In this document: positions 8,823-18,099 of the stretch, one piece after another | Numbering within the stretch: the first letter of the stretch is position 1 | How the letters are laid out: every line of letters starts with the position of its first letter | Assembly (NCBI RefSeq): GCF_013402795.1 | Contig: NZ_CP058595.1 | Location: 3,016,001 to 3,080,000 of the forward strand | Length of the DNA: 64,000 nucleotides | Source: Costertonia aggregata | GTDB taxonomy: Bacteria; Bacteroidota; Bacteroidia; Flavobacteriales; Flavobacteriaceae | Direction of reading: 5' to 3' | Position numbers and translations under genes: made by a program | Notes under the pieces: generated by a model | The model's input: only the letters and a program-made list of their open reading frames with translations | Told to the model about the DNA's origin: nothing | The model's database searches: none

Positions 8823-10427
8823 ATGAAAGTTGATTGTTTGCCCTTTAGAAAAACGGGCTACTTTTCTGATATAATTTGTGATTATTTAGATGAAGAAGAT
8901 AGTCTAAAACCCTTTTATAACAGGTTTCCATCCGTCCAAAATTTTGAAGGTCAAATTACTGAAAAAGCAAAAACCTTCCCCGATAAAAATAGGGAGGTTC
9001 TTTACGATGCACTGCAAAATCAATACAAAGGTTTTACGGTTTCCAAAAAAACACAAGAAAACCTAAGACAGTTAAAGGAACCCATTACTTTTACCGTGGT
9101 CACGGGGCATCAATTAAATTTGTTCACGGGGCCTTTGTATTTTCTCTATAAGATAATATCCACCATTAATCTTACCAAACAACTCAAAGAAGCCTATCCC
9201 AAATACAACTTTGTACCTGTATATTGGATGGCGACCGAAGATCACGATTTTGATGAAATCAATTACTTCAACTTTAAGGGGAAAAAAATACAGTGGAACA
9301 AAGATGTCTCGGGAGCCGTAGGTCATTTGAGTACGGATGGGCTTGATGACGTGCTCGATATTTTTTCGAACGTGATAGGGTCAAGCAACAATGCCCAAAG
9401 GTTAAAAGAGCTTTTTAAAAATGCTTACGTGAAGCACAAAAACCTTACAGGGGCTACACGGTATTTGGCGAACGAACTTTTTGCCGATCACGGTTTGGTG
9501 ATCGTAGATGGGGACGATAATGGATTAAAGCGATTACTGATACCGTATGCCGAAAAGGATATATTCGAAAACATACCTTTTATATCGGTAACCGAAACGA
9601 TTTCGCAACTTGAAGTTTTGCCTAAATCCTACGCAATTCAGGTAAACCCCCGAGAAATCAATTATTTTTATTTGATTGACGGTGTTCGCGAACGTATTGT
9701 AGAAGCCGATGGAAGATATGGCGTAAACGGAAAAAAAATTTCTTGGAGCAAAGAGGAGTTAATGAAGGAGCTCAATGATTTTCCGGAACGTTTTTCTCCC
9801 AATGTAATCTCACGTCCATTATATCAAGAGGTTATATTGCCCAATCTATGCTATATTGGTGGGGGCGGGGAGCTGGCCTATTGGTTGGAGCTAAAGCATA
9901 TGTTTGGTAAAATGGGAGTTCCCTTCCCGATATTGTTACTTCGTAATTCCGCTCTCATCATTACGGAAAAGCAAGATGAGAAGCTTAATAAAATGGACCT
10001 TTCTACGACCGACTTATTTTTAAAACAAAGTAGTTTCATCAATAAAAAAATCAGGGAAATCTCTAATATCGATATTGATTTTTCCTCTCAAAAACAGCTT
10101 TTGGAAAATCAGTTCAAAGAAATGTACGAATTGGCGGAGAAAACCGATAAATCTTTCTTAGGGGCTGTAAGAGCGCAAGAGGTAAAGCAAAAAAAAGGCT
10201 TGGATAATTTGGAAAAACGATTGTTACGGGCTCAAAAACGAAAATTGAAAGACCAAGTACAACGTATGACGGAAATTCAAAACGAGCTATTTCCTGCAAA
10301 ATCCCTGCAGGAACGTACTCTTAATTTTTCCGAACTATATCTAGAAATGGGTGAAGAGCTCATCCCTAATCTTGTAAGAGCCTTAAATCCCCTTTCATTG
10401 GAGTTTGCCATTTTGACCACAAAATAG
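8823..10427 (+). CDS. bshC: Putative bacillithiol synthase (cysteine-adding enzyme)
   Basis: A 534-residue cytosolic protein matching BshC, the enzyme thought to join cysteine to glucosaminyl-malate in the last step of bacillithiol synthesis. Recognisable family stretches are VVTGHQLNLFTGPLYFLYK near residue 95, PVYWMATEDHDFDEIN near 140 and ISRPLYQEVILPNLCYIGG in the second half. A long coiled coil (about 390-490) follows, typical of the family. Length is normal. The first two steps (bshA, bshB) are not in this window. The gene stands alone on the plus strand, divergent from the M14 peptidase. Confidence 0.9.
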   Translation: MKVDCLPFRKTGYFSDIICDYLDEEDSLKPFYNRFPSVQNFEGQITEKAKTFPDKNREVLYDALQNQYKGFTVSKKTQENLRQLKEPITFTVVTGHQLNLFTGPLYFLYKIISTINLTKQLKEAYPKYNFVPVYWMATEDHDFDEINYFNFKGKKIQWNKDVSGAVGHLSTDGLDDVLDIFSNVIGSSNNAQRLKELFKNAYVKHKNLTGATRYLANELFADHGLVIVDGDDNGLKRLLIPYAEKDIFENIPFISVTETISQLEVLPKSYAIQVNPREINYFYLIDGVRERIVEADGRYGVNGKKISWSKEELMKELNDFPERFSPNVISRPLYQEVILPNLCYIGGGGELAYWLELKHMFGKMGVPFPILLLRNSALIITEKQDEKLNKMDLSTTDLFLKQSSFINKKIREISNIDIDFSSQKQLLENQFKEMYELAEKTDKSFLGAVRAQEVKQKKGLDNLEKRLLRAQKRKLKDQVQRMTEIQNELFPAKSLQERTLNFSELYLEMGEELIPNLVRALNPLSLEFAILTTK

Positions 10428-10496
10428 TTTAATTTCCTCTTGACACCTATTTATAATTTATAGATAACAATACATATCTATTTAAACACAAATTAC

Positions 10497-11867
10497 ATGC
10501 ATACTATTGATATGGAGTTGGTCGAGATGACCTTGGACGTAATGAAATATGTGCTAGGCCGCATAAGCAGTACTTCACCAGAGTTGGGACAGCCCAAAAA
10601 AGCTGAGGAACTCAAAAAATTGGTAGGCGAAACCATCACGGATAAAGGTATAGGGGGAGAGAAAGCCTTTAATTTGTTTAAAGAAGTGCTGATGAAGGCT
10701 ACCGTACCCATTGACCATCCCCGGCATTTGGCCTTTGTACCTGCCTCACCTACCAGGGCGTCGATAATGTTTGATTTGGTAACTTCTGCCTCCAGTATTC
10801 ACGGGGCCTATTGGATGGAAGGTGCAGGTGGTATCTTTTGCGAAAACGAAGCCATGAAATGGTTGGTGTCGCTCACAGGGTTGCCCAAAAATGCTTTTGG
10901 TGTTTTTACCAGTGGCGGTACTGCAGCCAACCTTTCCGCAATGGTGGCCGCTCGAGAGCAATGGAGAAAAAAAACCGAAAACCAAAATAGGAAAGGACTT
11001 ATCATAACATCGGTAGGGGCACATTCATCTATCAAGGCTATGGCCAAAGTGATGGATGTAGACGTACACTTGGTAGATACAGAAGACTTAATGACTGCCG
11101 ATTTTCTCGACCAAAAAATACATAGCTTGGCCATTGATGATCGTAAGCGGCTTTTCGCGGTTGTGGCGACCGGGGGCACCACCAATGCAGGAATAATTGA
11201 TGATCTTTTGGGTATTGCGGATATTTGTGGGGAACATAATTTATGGTTTCATGTTGATGCGGCGTATGGGGGTGGCGCATTGGCAGCAGACTCTGTTCGG
11301 CATTTGTTCAACGGAATAGAACGTGCGGATAGCATTACTATTGACCCGCACAAGTGGTTGTTTTCTCCATACGACTGTGGTGCGGTCATCTATAAAGATC
11401 CAGAGCAAGCAAAAAAAGCGCACTCGCAACAGGGTTCTTACCTCGAAATTTTTAAGGACGAAGGAGCACATGGTTTTAATCCGTCCGATTATCAAATACA
11501 GCTCACACGAAGGGTGCGGGGCCTACCTTTGTGGTTTTCGTTGGCAATGCATGGGACGGACAGGTACAAAGCGGCAGTGGAACGAGGTTTGGAGCTAGCC
11601 ATATTGGCCGGTCATATGATCGGTAAAAATCCCGTTTTGGAACTGGTCAGGGAGCCAAGTTTGTCCTGCGTGCTTTTTAGGCGCAAAGGATGGTCTCCCG
11701 ACGATTACAGAAATTGGACCTACAAAAATCATAGGGAAGGTCTGGCATTGGTAACACCTACAAAATGGAAGCAGGGTAAAAACCATGAAACGGTATCCCG
11801 ATTCTGTTTTATCAATCCGGATACTACCGAAGATGATATTCGTGTTATTTTGGATAGTATGATGTAA
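10497..11867 (+). CDS. PLP-dependent group II amino-acid decarboxylase
   Basis: A 456-residue enzyme of the pyridoxal-dependent decarboxylase family that includes aromatic amino-acid, glutamate and aspartate decarboxylases. The cofactor-binding lysine is in SITIDPHKWLFSPYDCG. Upstream are the HVDAAYGGG motif with the aspartate that contacts the pyridine nitrogen and the glycine-rich phosphate loop FTSGGTAANLSAM. An N-terminal helical segment with IDHPRHLAFVP is typical. Substrate cannot be decided from sequence. A second in-frame ATG at 10512 is an equally possible start. It converges on the FMN-binding protein gene with a 12-base gap. Confidence 0.85.
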   Translation: MHTIDMELVEMTLDVMKYVLGRISSTSPELGQPKKAEELKKLVGETITDKGIGGEKAFNLFKEVLMKATVPIDHPRHLAFVPASPTRASIMFDLVTSASSIHGAYWMEGAGGIFCENEAMKWLVSLTGLPKNAFGVFTSGGTAANLSAMVAAREQWRKKTENQNRKGLIITSVGAHSSIKAMAKVMDVDVHLVDTEDLMTADFLDQKIHSLAIDDRKRLFAVVATGGTTNAGIIDDLLGIADICGEHNLWFHVDAAYGGGALAADSVRHLFNGIERADSITIDPHKWLFSPYDCGAVIYKDPEQAKKAHSQQGSYLEIFKDEGAHGFNPSDYQIQLTRRVRGLPLWFSLAMHGTDRYKAAVERGLELAILAGHMIGKNPVLELVREPSLSCVLFRRKGWSPDDYRNWTYKNHREGLALVTPTKWKQGKNHETVSRFCFINPDTTEDDIRVILDSMM

Positions 11868-11879
11868 GTAGACTGTGCC

Positions 11880-12428
11880 TTATGGCACCAAAAAATCGCT
11901 TTCCCATATATTATCTACTTTGGAAAACCTGATTCTGATATGGTTGGGTCGCTTCAACTTTAAATATTCAATTTTAAAGGGTTCGATTTCAACCATGCAA
12001 AAATGATTTTCGTTGGAGAGATACTCTACATTATCCGGATTTTTGATAATATTTCCCGGGGCTTTGGTAGTGGTATAATCTTTTCGGCTACTGGGCTGAA
12101 CACCACTCCAATATTTTTGAAGGGCCAGTTCATTGGAAATAATCGCGGCCAACCCTTCAACCTTAACTTGCAATAGTTTTTTAGGATGATAAAAAAGCAA
12201 GCTAACGTTGGGGTTTTCCTTAATGTGGGTTACCTTTTTGGAGCGTTCATCGGTATAAAAAATAATTTTTGTTTGTTTTTCGACCCTGCGAAGTACAACC
12301 GTTCGCAAACGGGCCACCTTATCCAAACCTATTGTAGCCAAGGTAAAATACCTAAATGGATGCCCTTTTTTAGAGGCTCCTTTTTGTATTTCGTCATTCA
12401 ATTCTTCCCAAAAATTATCGGTCATCAA
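11880..12428 (-). CDS. Pyridoxamine-phosphate-oxidase-like flavin-binding protein
   Basis: A 182-residue cytosolic protein of the split-barrel FMN-binding superfamily. Family features are PFRYFTLATIG and ARLRTVVLRRVE at the N terminus, then KIIFYTDERSKKVTHIKENP and VSLLFYHPKKLLQVKVEG in the barrel core. The C-terminal half keeps FCMVEIEPFKIEYLKL. It resembles the general PNPOx-like group more than true PdxH, whose usual C-terminal signature I cannot find, so its substrate is left open. Confidence 0.75.
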   Translation of the reverse strand: MMTDNFWEELNDEIQKGASKKGHPFRYFTLATIGLDKVARLRTVVLRRVEKQTKIIFYTDERSKKVTHIKENPNVSLLFYHPKKLLQVKVEGLAAIISNELALQKYWSGVQPSSRKDYTTTKAPGNIIKNPDNVEYLSNENHFCMVEIEPFKIEYLKLKRPNHIRIRFSKVDNIWESDFLVP

Positions 12429-12559
12429 TTTTTTTTAATAAAAATACAAAAATGTGGTAGGGTATTTTTAATCTGTGTTGTTATATAGGAAATTGCTGTG
12501 AAAAAAGAATTAGCAATTAATAATAAGTTCATGTGTTTAGGTTGGTTTTGACTTAAGAA

Positions 12560-12588
12560 AAAAGCCGTGATGTAGGGTCACGGCTTTT
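12560..12588 (-). terminator. Terminator of the aerolysin-like lipoprotein gene
   Basis: The stem AAAAGCCGTGA / TCACGGCTTTT lies 32 bases after the stop at 12620. On the minus strand it is followed by a run of T, as in a Rho-independent terminator. It could also stop transcription from the other side. Confidence 0.8.
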
Positions 12589-12619
12589 ATTTTTCACATA
12601 AGGTCAATTCAACTCATTA

Positions 12620-14290
12620 TTATCCACAATTAGCTTCTACATCCTGAACTTCGCTTTTAGCACTAAGCACCTTGCCCAACGTCAGCGTTCCTTTTATCGT
12701 AATATCGATAAAATCGCTACCAACTTGAAGAACTACACCGGAGAAACGACTGAACTGTAGTTGCGAACGCAACTCTTCCCCTGAGAGCGGATTACCTGAT
12801 TCGGTAGCCCGTAGTCTAAAGCGCTGTACAAATTGTACTTTGGTATCGTCATATATCTGGGCGACATCATATACCAAAGAAGCACTACCTGGGGGTACGG
12901 TAACGGTTCGTTGAAAAAATATAGTTTCACTTTCGGTCTCTGTGAAACTTTCTATTTCCTTGGATCCTTCCGTTACACCCACGCTAAGTGAGGCGGTAGC
13001 AGTTACGGATGCATCATATTTTGCTTTTGCTCCAAAAAAACCAGCCTCAAACTCGGTACCCACGGTCATTGAAACGCTAGCTGTACCCGTTGTGGTCAAT
13101 GAAGTGCTTTCTTCCCAACTGACGGTCTCGGAAATTTCAACTGACTTGTCATTTCCTACGGTTTGCGATAGTTCTCCCGTACCACAGTTGGTCAAGGTGC
13201 TATTGGCACCAAAATCGGTACCAGGGGCGGATAGGACAGGGGCTAGAAAAGTAGTTCCTATATCTTCTGCGATCCATTCCAAGTTGCTTGAAATAATACG
13301 CATTGAAACCACATCGTATGCAGGGTTATCATCCACAACAAATCCAATGCCGCTTCTAACCCGTACGACTCTTTCCTCAGCTTTTGAAACAATATTGTAG
13401 ACCCCTTCGGAAACCTTTCGGATAATGAATTTGTAATTATCAACATTGGGTCTGGCAAGTACATCATCAAAGTTGTCAAAAAGTGATAATCTTGGCGCAT
13501 CAACGATTTGCCCCTGAATGTTAAGGCCATTGGCCACAGAGAAAAACCGTCCGTCTGATTGTATTTTGATGGCATAGGTGTTCGGTTCATCAGGAAAAGG
13601 AACAAAATTGAAGACGAAATCAGGTTCTTGCTCAATACCCGAAAATGTAGGGTTCGAAGTCCGTGTCATGATATTGCTAAATCCGGTACTTCTATTCACC
13701 CGTAGCGCACTTGCCAAAGGTTGCCCGTTACTGTTGACGTTTTGCATATAATACGAGGTATCTTCTTTAAGCGCAATAGTGCTAGCAGCTTCAGTTTCTT
13801 CTAAATCTGTAACATTCAACTCCTGTGGTGTAGGGTTAGATCTGAAAACAACGATGGACAGCGTATTGGAAATAATCATCACGCCATCACTATCTGTAAT
13901 AGCTATGGTGACAGCAACCCCATCTTCCAGTTCTTTCAACGCTTCCTCGGTCAATTCTTCGACATTTATACGCACTTGACCCATAAAGGTTATGGGGTCA
14001 ATGTCGACCGTTTGTGAATAGTCGCCAAGTGTAGCTTCAACAGAAATATCAGCTGTAGTGGGAATATAGCCCTTTTTGGCAATGTTTCTAGCATTAATGA
14101 CCATACCCAATTCGCCTGCAAACTTTTCAAAGTCATCTCCTGTTATTTGACCATCGGAGACAACTATTTCCTCATTATCAACGGGTGGTTCGCTGGTGTC
14201 TCCGTTATCTTTGTTGCAAGAAACAGGATAGATTAGAAGCCCTAAAAACAATACTAAACTCCAAATAAAATGTTTTTGATTTTTCATCAC
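12620..14290 (-). CDS. Lipoprotein with an aerolysin/ETX-type pore-forming module
   Basis: A 556-residue SPII lipoprotein with lipobox YPVSC near residue 25. Residues 40-160 look like a beta-sandwich. Residues 165-345 contain repeated short motifs (YAIKIQSDGRFFSVANG, FIIRKVSEGVYNIVS) that suggest a beta-trefoil-like binding domain; this is inference. Residues 375-545 have the hallmark of the aerolysin/epsilon-toxin/Mtx2 fold: long beta-strands of alternating Ser/Thr (ETVSWEESTSLTTTGTASVS), a central segment GFFGAKAKYDASVTATASLS that would be the membrane-inserting hairpin, and RTVTVPPGSASLVYDVAQIY, where VPPG is typical of the family. Aerolysin-like proteins oligomerise into beta-barrel pores. 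It lies downstream of the regulator at 14508-16373, behind its own promoter and leader. Fold call about 0.75; biological target unknown. Confidence 0.75.
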   Translation of the reverse strand: MMKNQKHFIWSLVLFLGLLIYPVSCNKDNGDTSEPPVDNEEIVVSDGQITGDDFEKFAGELGMVINARNIAKKGYIPTTADISVEATLGDYSQTVDIDPITFMGQVRINVEELTEEALKELEDGVAVTIAITDSDGVMIISNTLSIVVFRSNPTPQELNVTDLEETEAASTIALKEDTSYYMQNVNSNGQPLASALRVNRSTGFSNIMTRTSNPTFSGIEQEPDFVFNFVPFPDEPNTYAIKIQSDGRFFSVANGLNIQGQIVDAPRLSLFDNFDDVLARPNVDNYKFIIRKVSEGVYNIVSKAEERVVRVRSGIGFVVDDNPAYDVVSMRIISSNLEWIAEDIGTTFLAPVLSAPGTDFGANSTLTNCGTGELSQTVGNDKSVEISETVSWEESTSLTTTGTASVSMTVGTEFEAGFFGAKAKYDASVTATASLSVGVTEGSKEIESFTETESETIFFQRTVTVPPGSASLVYDVAQIYDDTKVQFVQRFRLRATESGNPLSGEELRSQLQFSRFSGVVLQVGSDFIDITIKGTLTLGKVLSAKSEVQDVEANCG

Positions 14291-14413
14291 TTTAATTTTT
14301 GTGGTTAAATTTTTCTAATGTCTTATGTGGCCTGAACGGACAAGGTCTGCAGCCCTATACCGAGCAGGTAACCACAAAAAACGATTGTTGTATTTGACAA
14401 CACCACAAACCTA
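14291..14413 (-). promoter_or_regulatory. Promoter and structured 5' leader, copy 1 (aerolysin-like gene)
   Basis: On the minus strand a TAGGTTTG (-7; plus 14406-14413) is followed by about 110 nt of leader before the ATG at 14290. The leader can form an outer stem of 12 perfect pairs (14369-14380 with 14296-14307) whose 3' arm ends about 5 bases before the start codon. Inside is a stem between 14360-14368 and 14331-14339 with a central two-base mismatch, capped by a loop containing AGGGCTGCAGAC. The same arrangement and much of the sequence recur at 18475-18596. No -33 TTG is present, as expected for a promoter that needs an activator. Confidence 0.6.
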
Positions 14414-14444
14414 GAGGTAAGGCTCTTAGGAATAAAAAAAAGAG

Positions 14445-14463
14445 GGGAGACAAATGGTATACT
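14445..14463 (-). promoter_or_regulatory. Operator-like element, copy 1
   Basis: The plus-strand GGGAGACA at 14445-14452 lies 32 bases from the -7 element, exactly where GGTGGACA lies in front of the other module (6 of 8 bases agree). A weaker match, GGTATACT, starts 11 bases on, at 14456. It is a candidate binding site for the adjacent LuxR-type regulator; inference only. Confidence 0.35.
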
Positions 14464-14507
14464 TACCGCAAAATAATTGCGGAGGCATTGAATTCACTAG
14501 GATGAAA

Positions 14508-16373
14508 TTAGATGCTCAAAACAGCGTTCTCCAACGAGTCACCCGTAGAAAGGTTCATTTTTTTTCGTAAACGTTGCCTTGCTTTTTTGATTCCCGGGAT
14601 AGAAATGTTCAAAATATTGGCAATTTCTTTAGAAGAAAGGTTCATTTTCAACAAGGCCATCAAGCGAAGTTCATTTGGCGTAACTTCGGGATATTTTTTG
14701 GCTACATTACTGTTAAAGTCTTTATGGACTTCCTCAAAATAGCGTGCAAAATTTTCCCAATTATTGTCGTCTTGCAGATCAAAATTAATGGAGGTAATCA
14801 ATTGCTGGTACCCATTGGTGGAGGCTTCTTTCTCTTTGAGTTCTTTTGCCTTTTGTTTTAAGTTTTCGAGGGTTTCGTTCTTTTTGGCCAAGTGCAGGGC
14901 TTGTGTGGTCAATTCTTTTTTCTTGAAGGCCAATTGGGTAGCTACTTTTTCGCGCTCCAGTTTATTGCGCTTCATTTTTTGGCGGATGCCGTAAAAACCA
15001 AACCCGAAAACCAAGAGGGACAGCCCTAGGCCCGAACCCAATAACCATTTCTGAAGCGAACTTACTTTGTCCCGTTCTTCCAACAGCTCTATCTCGGTCT
15101 CTTGCTTGGCAATTTGCTGTTCTTTCTTTTCAGTATCGTATATCGTTTTTAACTCTAGGGTTGCTTTGGAATACCCGACAGAGAAAATAGAATCGTTTAT
15201 AATCTTGTTTTGTTTGAAGGAGGTAAGGGATGCTTCATATTCACCAAGTTTTTCAAGAGCCAAAGATTTTTCAAAATACGCTGATTCAAGCGTTTCATTG
15301 TTCTGCGCATAGATGGCCCGTTCAATACTTCTATCAAAAAAGTCCAATGATTTTCTGAACCTTTTTTTTCTCGAATGTGACCTCCCAATATTTAGAAGAA
15401 CCTCCGCCTCGTTGTTTGGAACACTTATTTTTACCCACATATCATATGCCCTTGTTAAAAACGCTATGGCTTCATTATAGTTTTTTCGCCCTATTTCAAG
15501 TTTCCCCAAGTTTTGATATACTCTGGCAATATTAGCCGTATAATCGAGCTTTTTGGATATGGATAAGGATTCTTCCAGATTGGTTTCCGCTTCTTTAAAG
15601 TTCTCCATTTCGATTTGTGAAAACGCGATATAATTAAGGGCCTGCGCAGCTAATTGTTCGCTTGCAGCTTTATTGAAGTATAAAATGGATTCTTTCAGAA
15701 TTTCAATGGCTTTTGCATGGTCTGATGTATTTTGATGAATTAGGCCGATTTGGAACAGTCCTTCTCCAACTCTTAAGTCGTCCTTTAGCCTTCTATGAAT
15801 TTTTAGACCGTTATAGGACTCTATAAGACCAATTTTATTGAAACCGCTGCTAAGAGCAATACTTCCTTTAATCAAATAAGCATTGGCCAAATGTAAACTG
15901 TCATCATATTTTTGAAAGACTTGTATGTTTTCGTCCATAATCTGGGAGGCACTTTCCAAATTACCCTGATAGTTATCCAGAATACCGACATTATGCCTAG
16001 CTATAGCGGCCCGTAAGGTGTCTCCGGTTTTTAAAGAGGTATTGACGGAACTCACCAAATTAATCCGTGCAGAATCAATTTTCCCAAGACGGTAAAAGTA
16101 GTTGGCCTTTTGAGTAAAGAGTTTGGCAATTCCTTTTTTATTTGGTGATGTTCGATAAATAGCATTGGCTTTTTCAATGTATTCTAGTGTCCTTTTTTGG
16201 TCATTGTACATCGTCAGGTCAGAGAGTTCTAGATATCTTCTAGCTTTTATGGTGTCTACCGATGTTGTATTGATAATTTTTAAAATACTGTCAATCTTTT
16301 CTTGTAGTTCTTGGGCTTGTATTGATTGGATAAAGAATAAACATAGAAAAGAAAGGATTATATAGTGTTTCAT
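14508..16373 (-). CDS. Membrane-anchored TPR / LuxR-type HTH transcriptional regulator (A)
   Basis: A 621-residue protein. It has a signal peptide (MKHYIILSFLCLFFIQSIQAQ), then about 400 residues of tetratricopeptide repeats that should lie in the periplasm. One transmembrane helix follows (LLGSGLGLSLLVFGFGFYG), then a cytoplasmic coiled coil and a C-terminal LuxR/GerE-type helix-turn-helix (ELRLMALLKMNLSSKEIAN, then ISIPGIKKARQRLRKK). The layout allows a signal sensed outside the membrane to be passed straight to DNA. The paralogue at 18699-20564 has the same length and near-identical membrane and HTH regions (KMNLSSKEIANILNIS in both). I start at the ATG at 16373, at the signal peptide. The gene lies between the cytolysin-like and aerolysin-like genes; the downstream aerolysin-like gene is the likely target. 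Confidence 0.85.
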   Translation of the reverse strand: MKHYIILSFLCLFFIQSIQAQELQEKIDSILKIINTTSVDTIKARRYLELSDLTMYNDQKRTLEYIEKANAIYRTSPNKKGIAKLFTQKANYFYRLGKIDSARINLVSSVNTSLKTGDTLRAAIARHNVGILDNYQGNLESASQIMDENIQVFQKYDDSLHLANAYLIKGSIALSSGFNKIGLIESYNGLKIHRRLKDDLRVGEGLFQIGLIHQNTSDHAKAIEILKESILYFNKAASEQLAAQALNYIAFSQIEMENFKEAETNLEESLSISKKLDYTANIARVYQNLGKLEIGRKNYNEAIAFLTRAYDMWVKISVPNNEAEVLLNIGRSHSRKKRFRKSLDFFDRSIERAIYAQNNETLESAYFEKSLALEKLGEYEASLTSFKQNKIINDSIFSVGYSKATLELKTIYDTEKKEQQIAKQETEIELLEERDKVSSLQKWLLGSGLGLSLLVFGFGFYGIRQKMKRNKLEREKVATQLAFKKKELTTQALHLAKKNETLENLKQKAKELKEKEASTNGYQQLITSINFDLQDDNNWENFARYFEEVHKDFNSNVAKKYPEVTPNELRLMALLKMNLSSKEIANILNISIPGIKKARQRLRKKMNLSTGDSLENAVLSI

Positions 16374-16442
16374 AGCAGTTGATTGGCCTTCTAAAAATAA
16401 GGAATTAAACCAAACTTCCTGCAAAAGAAGTATTTAGAAAGC

Positions 16443-16473
16443 AAAAGCCCCGGAGGGACTCCCCGGGGCTTTT
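16443..16473 (-). terminator. Terminator after the cytolysin-like gene
   Basis: A GC-rich stem AAAAGCCCCGG / CCGGGGCTTTT lies 28 bases after the stop at 16501 and separates the cytolysin unit from regulator A. Confidence 0.8.
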
Positions 16474-16500
16474 TGTTTTTTCAAACTAAAAATCAATAAG

Positions 16501-18072
16501 CTATTGTACCCGTTCAAAACGAAATTTTGCGTCCACCAGTCCACTAAAGCTTATATTTATGTACAAGGGAGGTTCGCCTAATTTTATTTCGTGCAAATAA
16601 ACATTTCGGGAAGCACTGCCAAAGTCATCGTCACAATCGAAAGGGCAGCCCAGATCAGCTTCCATCATGTCGCCATATACCCGAATATAGTCATTTGCAT
16701 AATCGGGTCTGTAGAATTCGGTTCTAGCGCTTTTGCCCACATTTTTCGTAGCACCCTTTCCCAACTTAAAGGTATTGTCCCTTTTGTACCTCCAAAATGT
16801 CGTAGAGTTCACTACGGTTCTGGCCTGGTACATTTGTCCACTGATAATACCATACAATTCTGCGCGAGGATTTCCATCGTCTTCGCACCCATCGCAACTA
16901 AGGCTGATCAAGGTAACGTTATAGACCGGATATGCCACATCACATTCGCGAACGGCATATTCCGAAGCCAAAACAACCCTTGCTATGGGTGTCCCTTGTT
17001 TTAAGTAACGCAATTTATAGGACAAAGGAGCCCCGGGTGATTCTTTAGAATAGTTACCCCCTTCTGTTATATAATTATAAACATCCTTAGGGCCATTGAC
17101 CACTTGGGCCGCGTCACTACCAGAGCCGCCAATGACCAAGGCTTTAACGCTTGATTCATCAATCGTCTTTTGGTATTCGGCATCTATGCTTCCGTCGCCT
17201 GAGGCAAATGAGGCACTGAACGCCGCGTCGATTTCTGTTTTTGTTGAATTCGATTCTATCGTGTAGATGATCATCCGTCCATAGGTGACCGTGGCTACAT
17301 ATACTGGACTGGTACTTCCCAAGGCATTCAAATCTGGTGTATCCGTAAACAGATCACTGGGATTTTGAGGAGGGTCCATGTCAATGGTATAGTATACTTG
17401 AAAGTACTTCAAAACATATTTGTACCTATACGTTGAATTGGTAAAATTAAAAGAGGCCGATACCTTTGCCGCTGCAGATCTATAATTCGCTCCAATGGCC
17501 AGATTTAACTGTTCCTTGGTATATACCTCAGAAATTTCAAAATTGATTCTCGCTGGGGTCGCTCCTGTGACTTCCTGATCCAATATAGATTTTACTTCTT
17601 CTCGAACAGTGGATAATTTGGGGTCTGTGACTTTAACAACAGGACTGCCATTAATATTGGTCAGTGAGGCCGAAAGGGTTATTGCCGCCCGATCGGCAAC
17701 AATAGGAATGTATTCGCCTGTTGGGATTGACTCTCCCTTTAGAATAGCCCCAGGGAAAATCACATCGGTCGAAGGGTCCAAAGCCAGCATGTCATTAAAA
17801 CCGGGAGCATGCTTGTAGTAGGTTGTAAAACATTCCAAAGAAGGTTCTTCATCGTCCCGTGCTGGAGGGTCCTCATCCAGAATATCTGGCTCACTTACCT
17901 CCTCGGGTTGATTGAACGAGGGTAGGCTAGCCATTAAGGCATTAAAATTTTCGGCCTTTTTCCCACTAAGGGGTTCGGTAATGTCCGAGACATCCTCCTT
18001 ACTACATCCCACTGGGATCAAAAGCAGGATCGTTATTAAAAAACTACTGAGTATTTTGATATAAGTTTTCAT
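16501..18072 (-). CDS. Cholesterol-dependent-cytolysin-like (thiol-activated cytolysin family) lipoprotein
   Basis: A 523-residue SPII lipoprotein (IPVGC lipobox near residue 23, then an acidic linker to about 80). Residues 85-375 follow the CDC core in order: PGAILKGES at 107, NPSDLF at 237, VYVATVTYGR at 257 (the most conserved CDC stretch), the two regions that turn into membrane hairpins (about 185-215 and 275-305, rich in alternating Ala/Ser), SVKALVIGG at 308 and YSKESPGAPLSYKLRYLKQG at 341. The C-terminal part (382-523) sits where membrane-binding domain 4 is found, but the tryptophan-rich undecapeptide is absent and cysteine pairs (SCDGC, GCPFDC) appear. This fits the CDC-like (CDCL) group known from Bacteroidota such as Elizabethkingia rather than classical Gram-positive toxins. 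Pore formation is inferred from the fold. It is co-directional with the small lipoprotein gene 27 bases upstream. Confidence 0.85.
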   Translation of the reverse strand: MKTYIKILSSFLITILLLIPVGCSKEDVSDITEPLSGKKAENFNALMASLPSFNQPEEVSEPDILDEDPPARDDEEPSLECFTTYYKHAPGFNDMLALDPSTDVIFPGAILKGESIPTGEYIPIVADRAAITLSASLTNINGSPVVKVTDPKLSTVREEVKSILDQEVTGATPARINFEISEVYTKEQLNLAIGANYRSAAAKVSASFNFTNSTYRYKYVLKYFQVYYTIDMDPPQNPSDLFTDTPDLNALGSTSPVYVATVTYGRMIIYTIESNSTKTEIDAAFSASFASGDGSIDAEYQKTIDESSVKALVIGGSGSDAAQVVNGPKDVYNYITEGGNYSKESPGAPLSYKLRYLKQGTPIARVVLASEYAVRECDVAYPVYNVTLISLSCDGCEDDGNPRAELYGIISGQMYQARTVVNSTTFWRYKRDNTFKLGKGATKNVGKSARTEFYRPDYANDYIRVYGDMMEADLGCPFDCDDDFGSASRNVYLHEIKLGEPPLYINISFSGLVDAKFRFERVQ

Positions 18073-18099
18073 ACAATTGGATTTAAAAAGTGAAAAATT

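Noticed and set aside
16501-18072. Classical cholesterol-binding CDC.
   Set aside because: The tryptophan-rich undecapeptide is absent; assigned to the broader CDC-like group.
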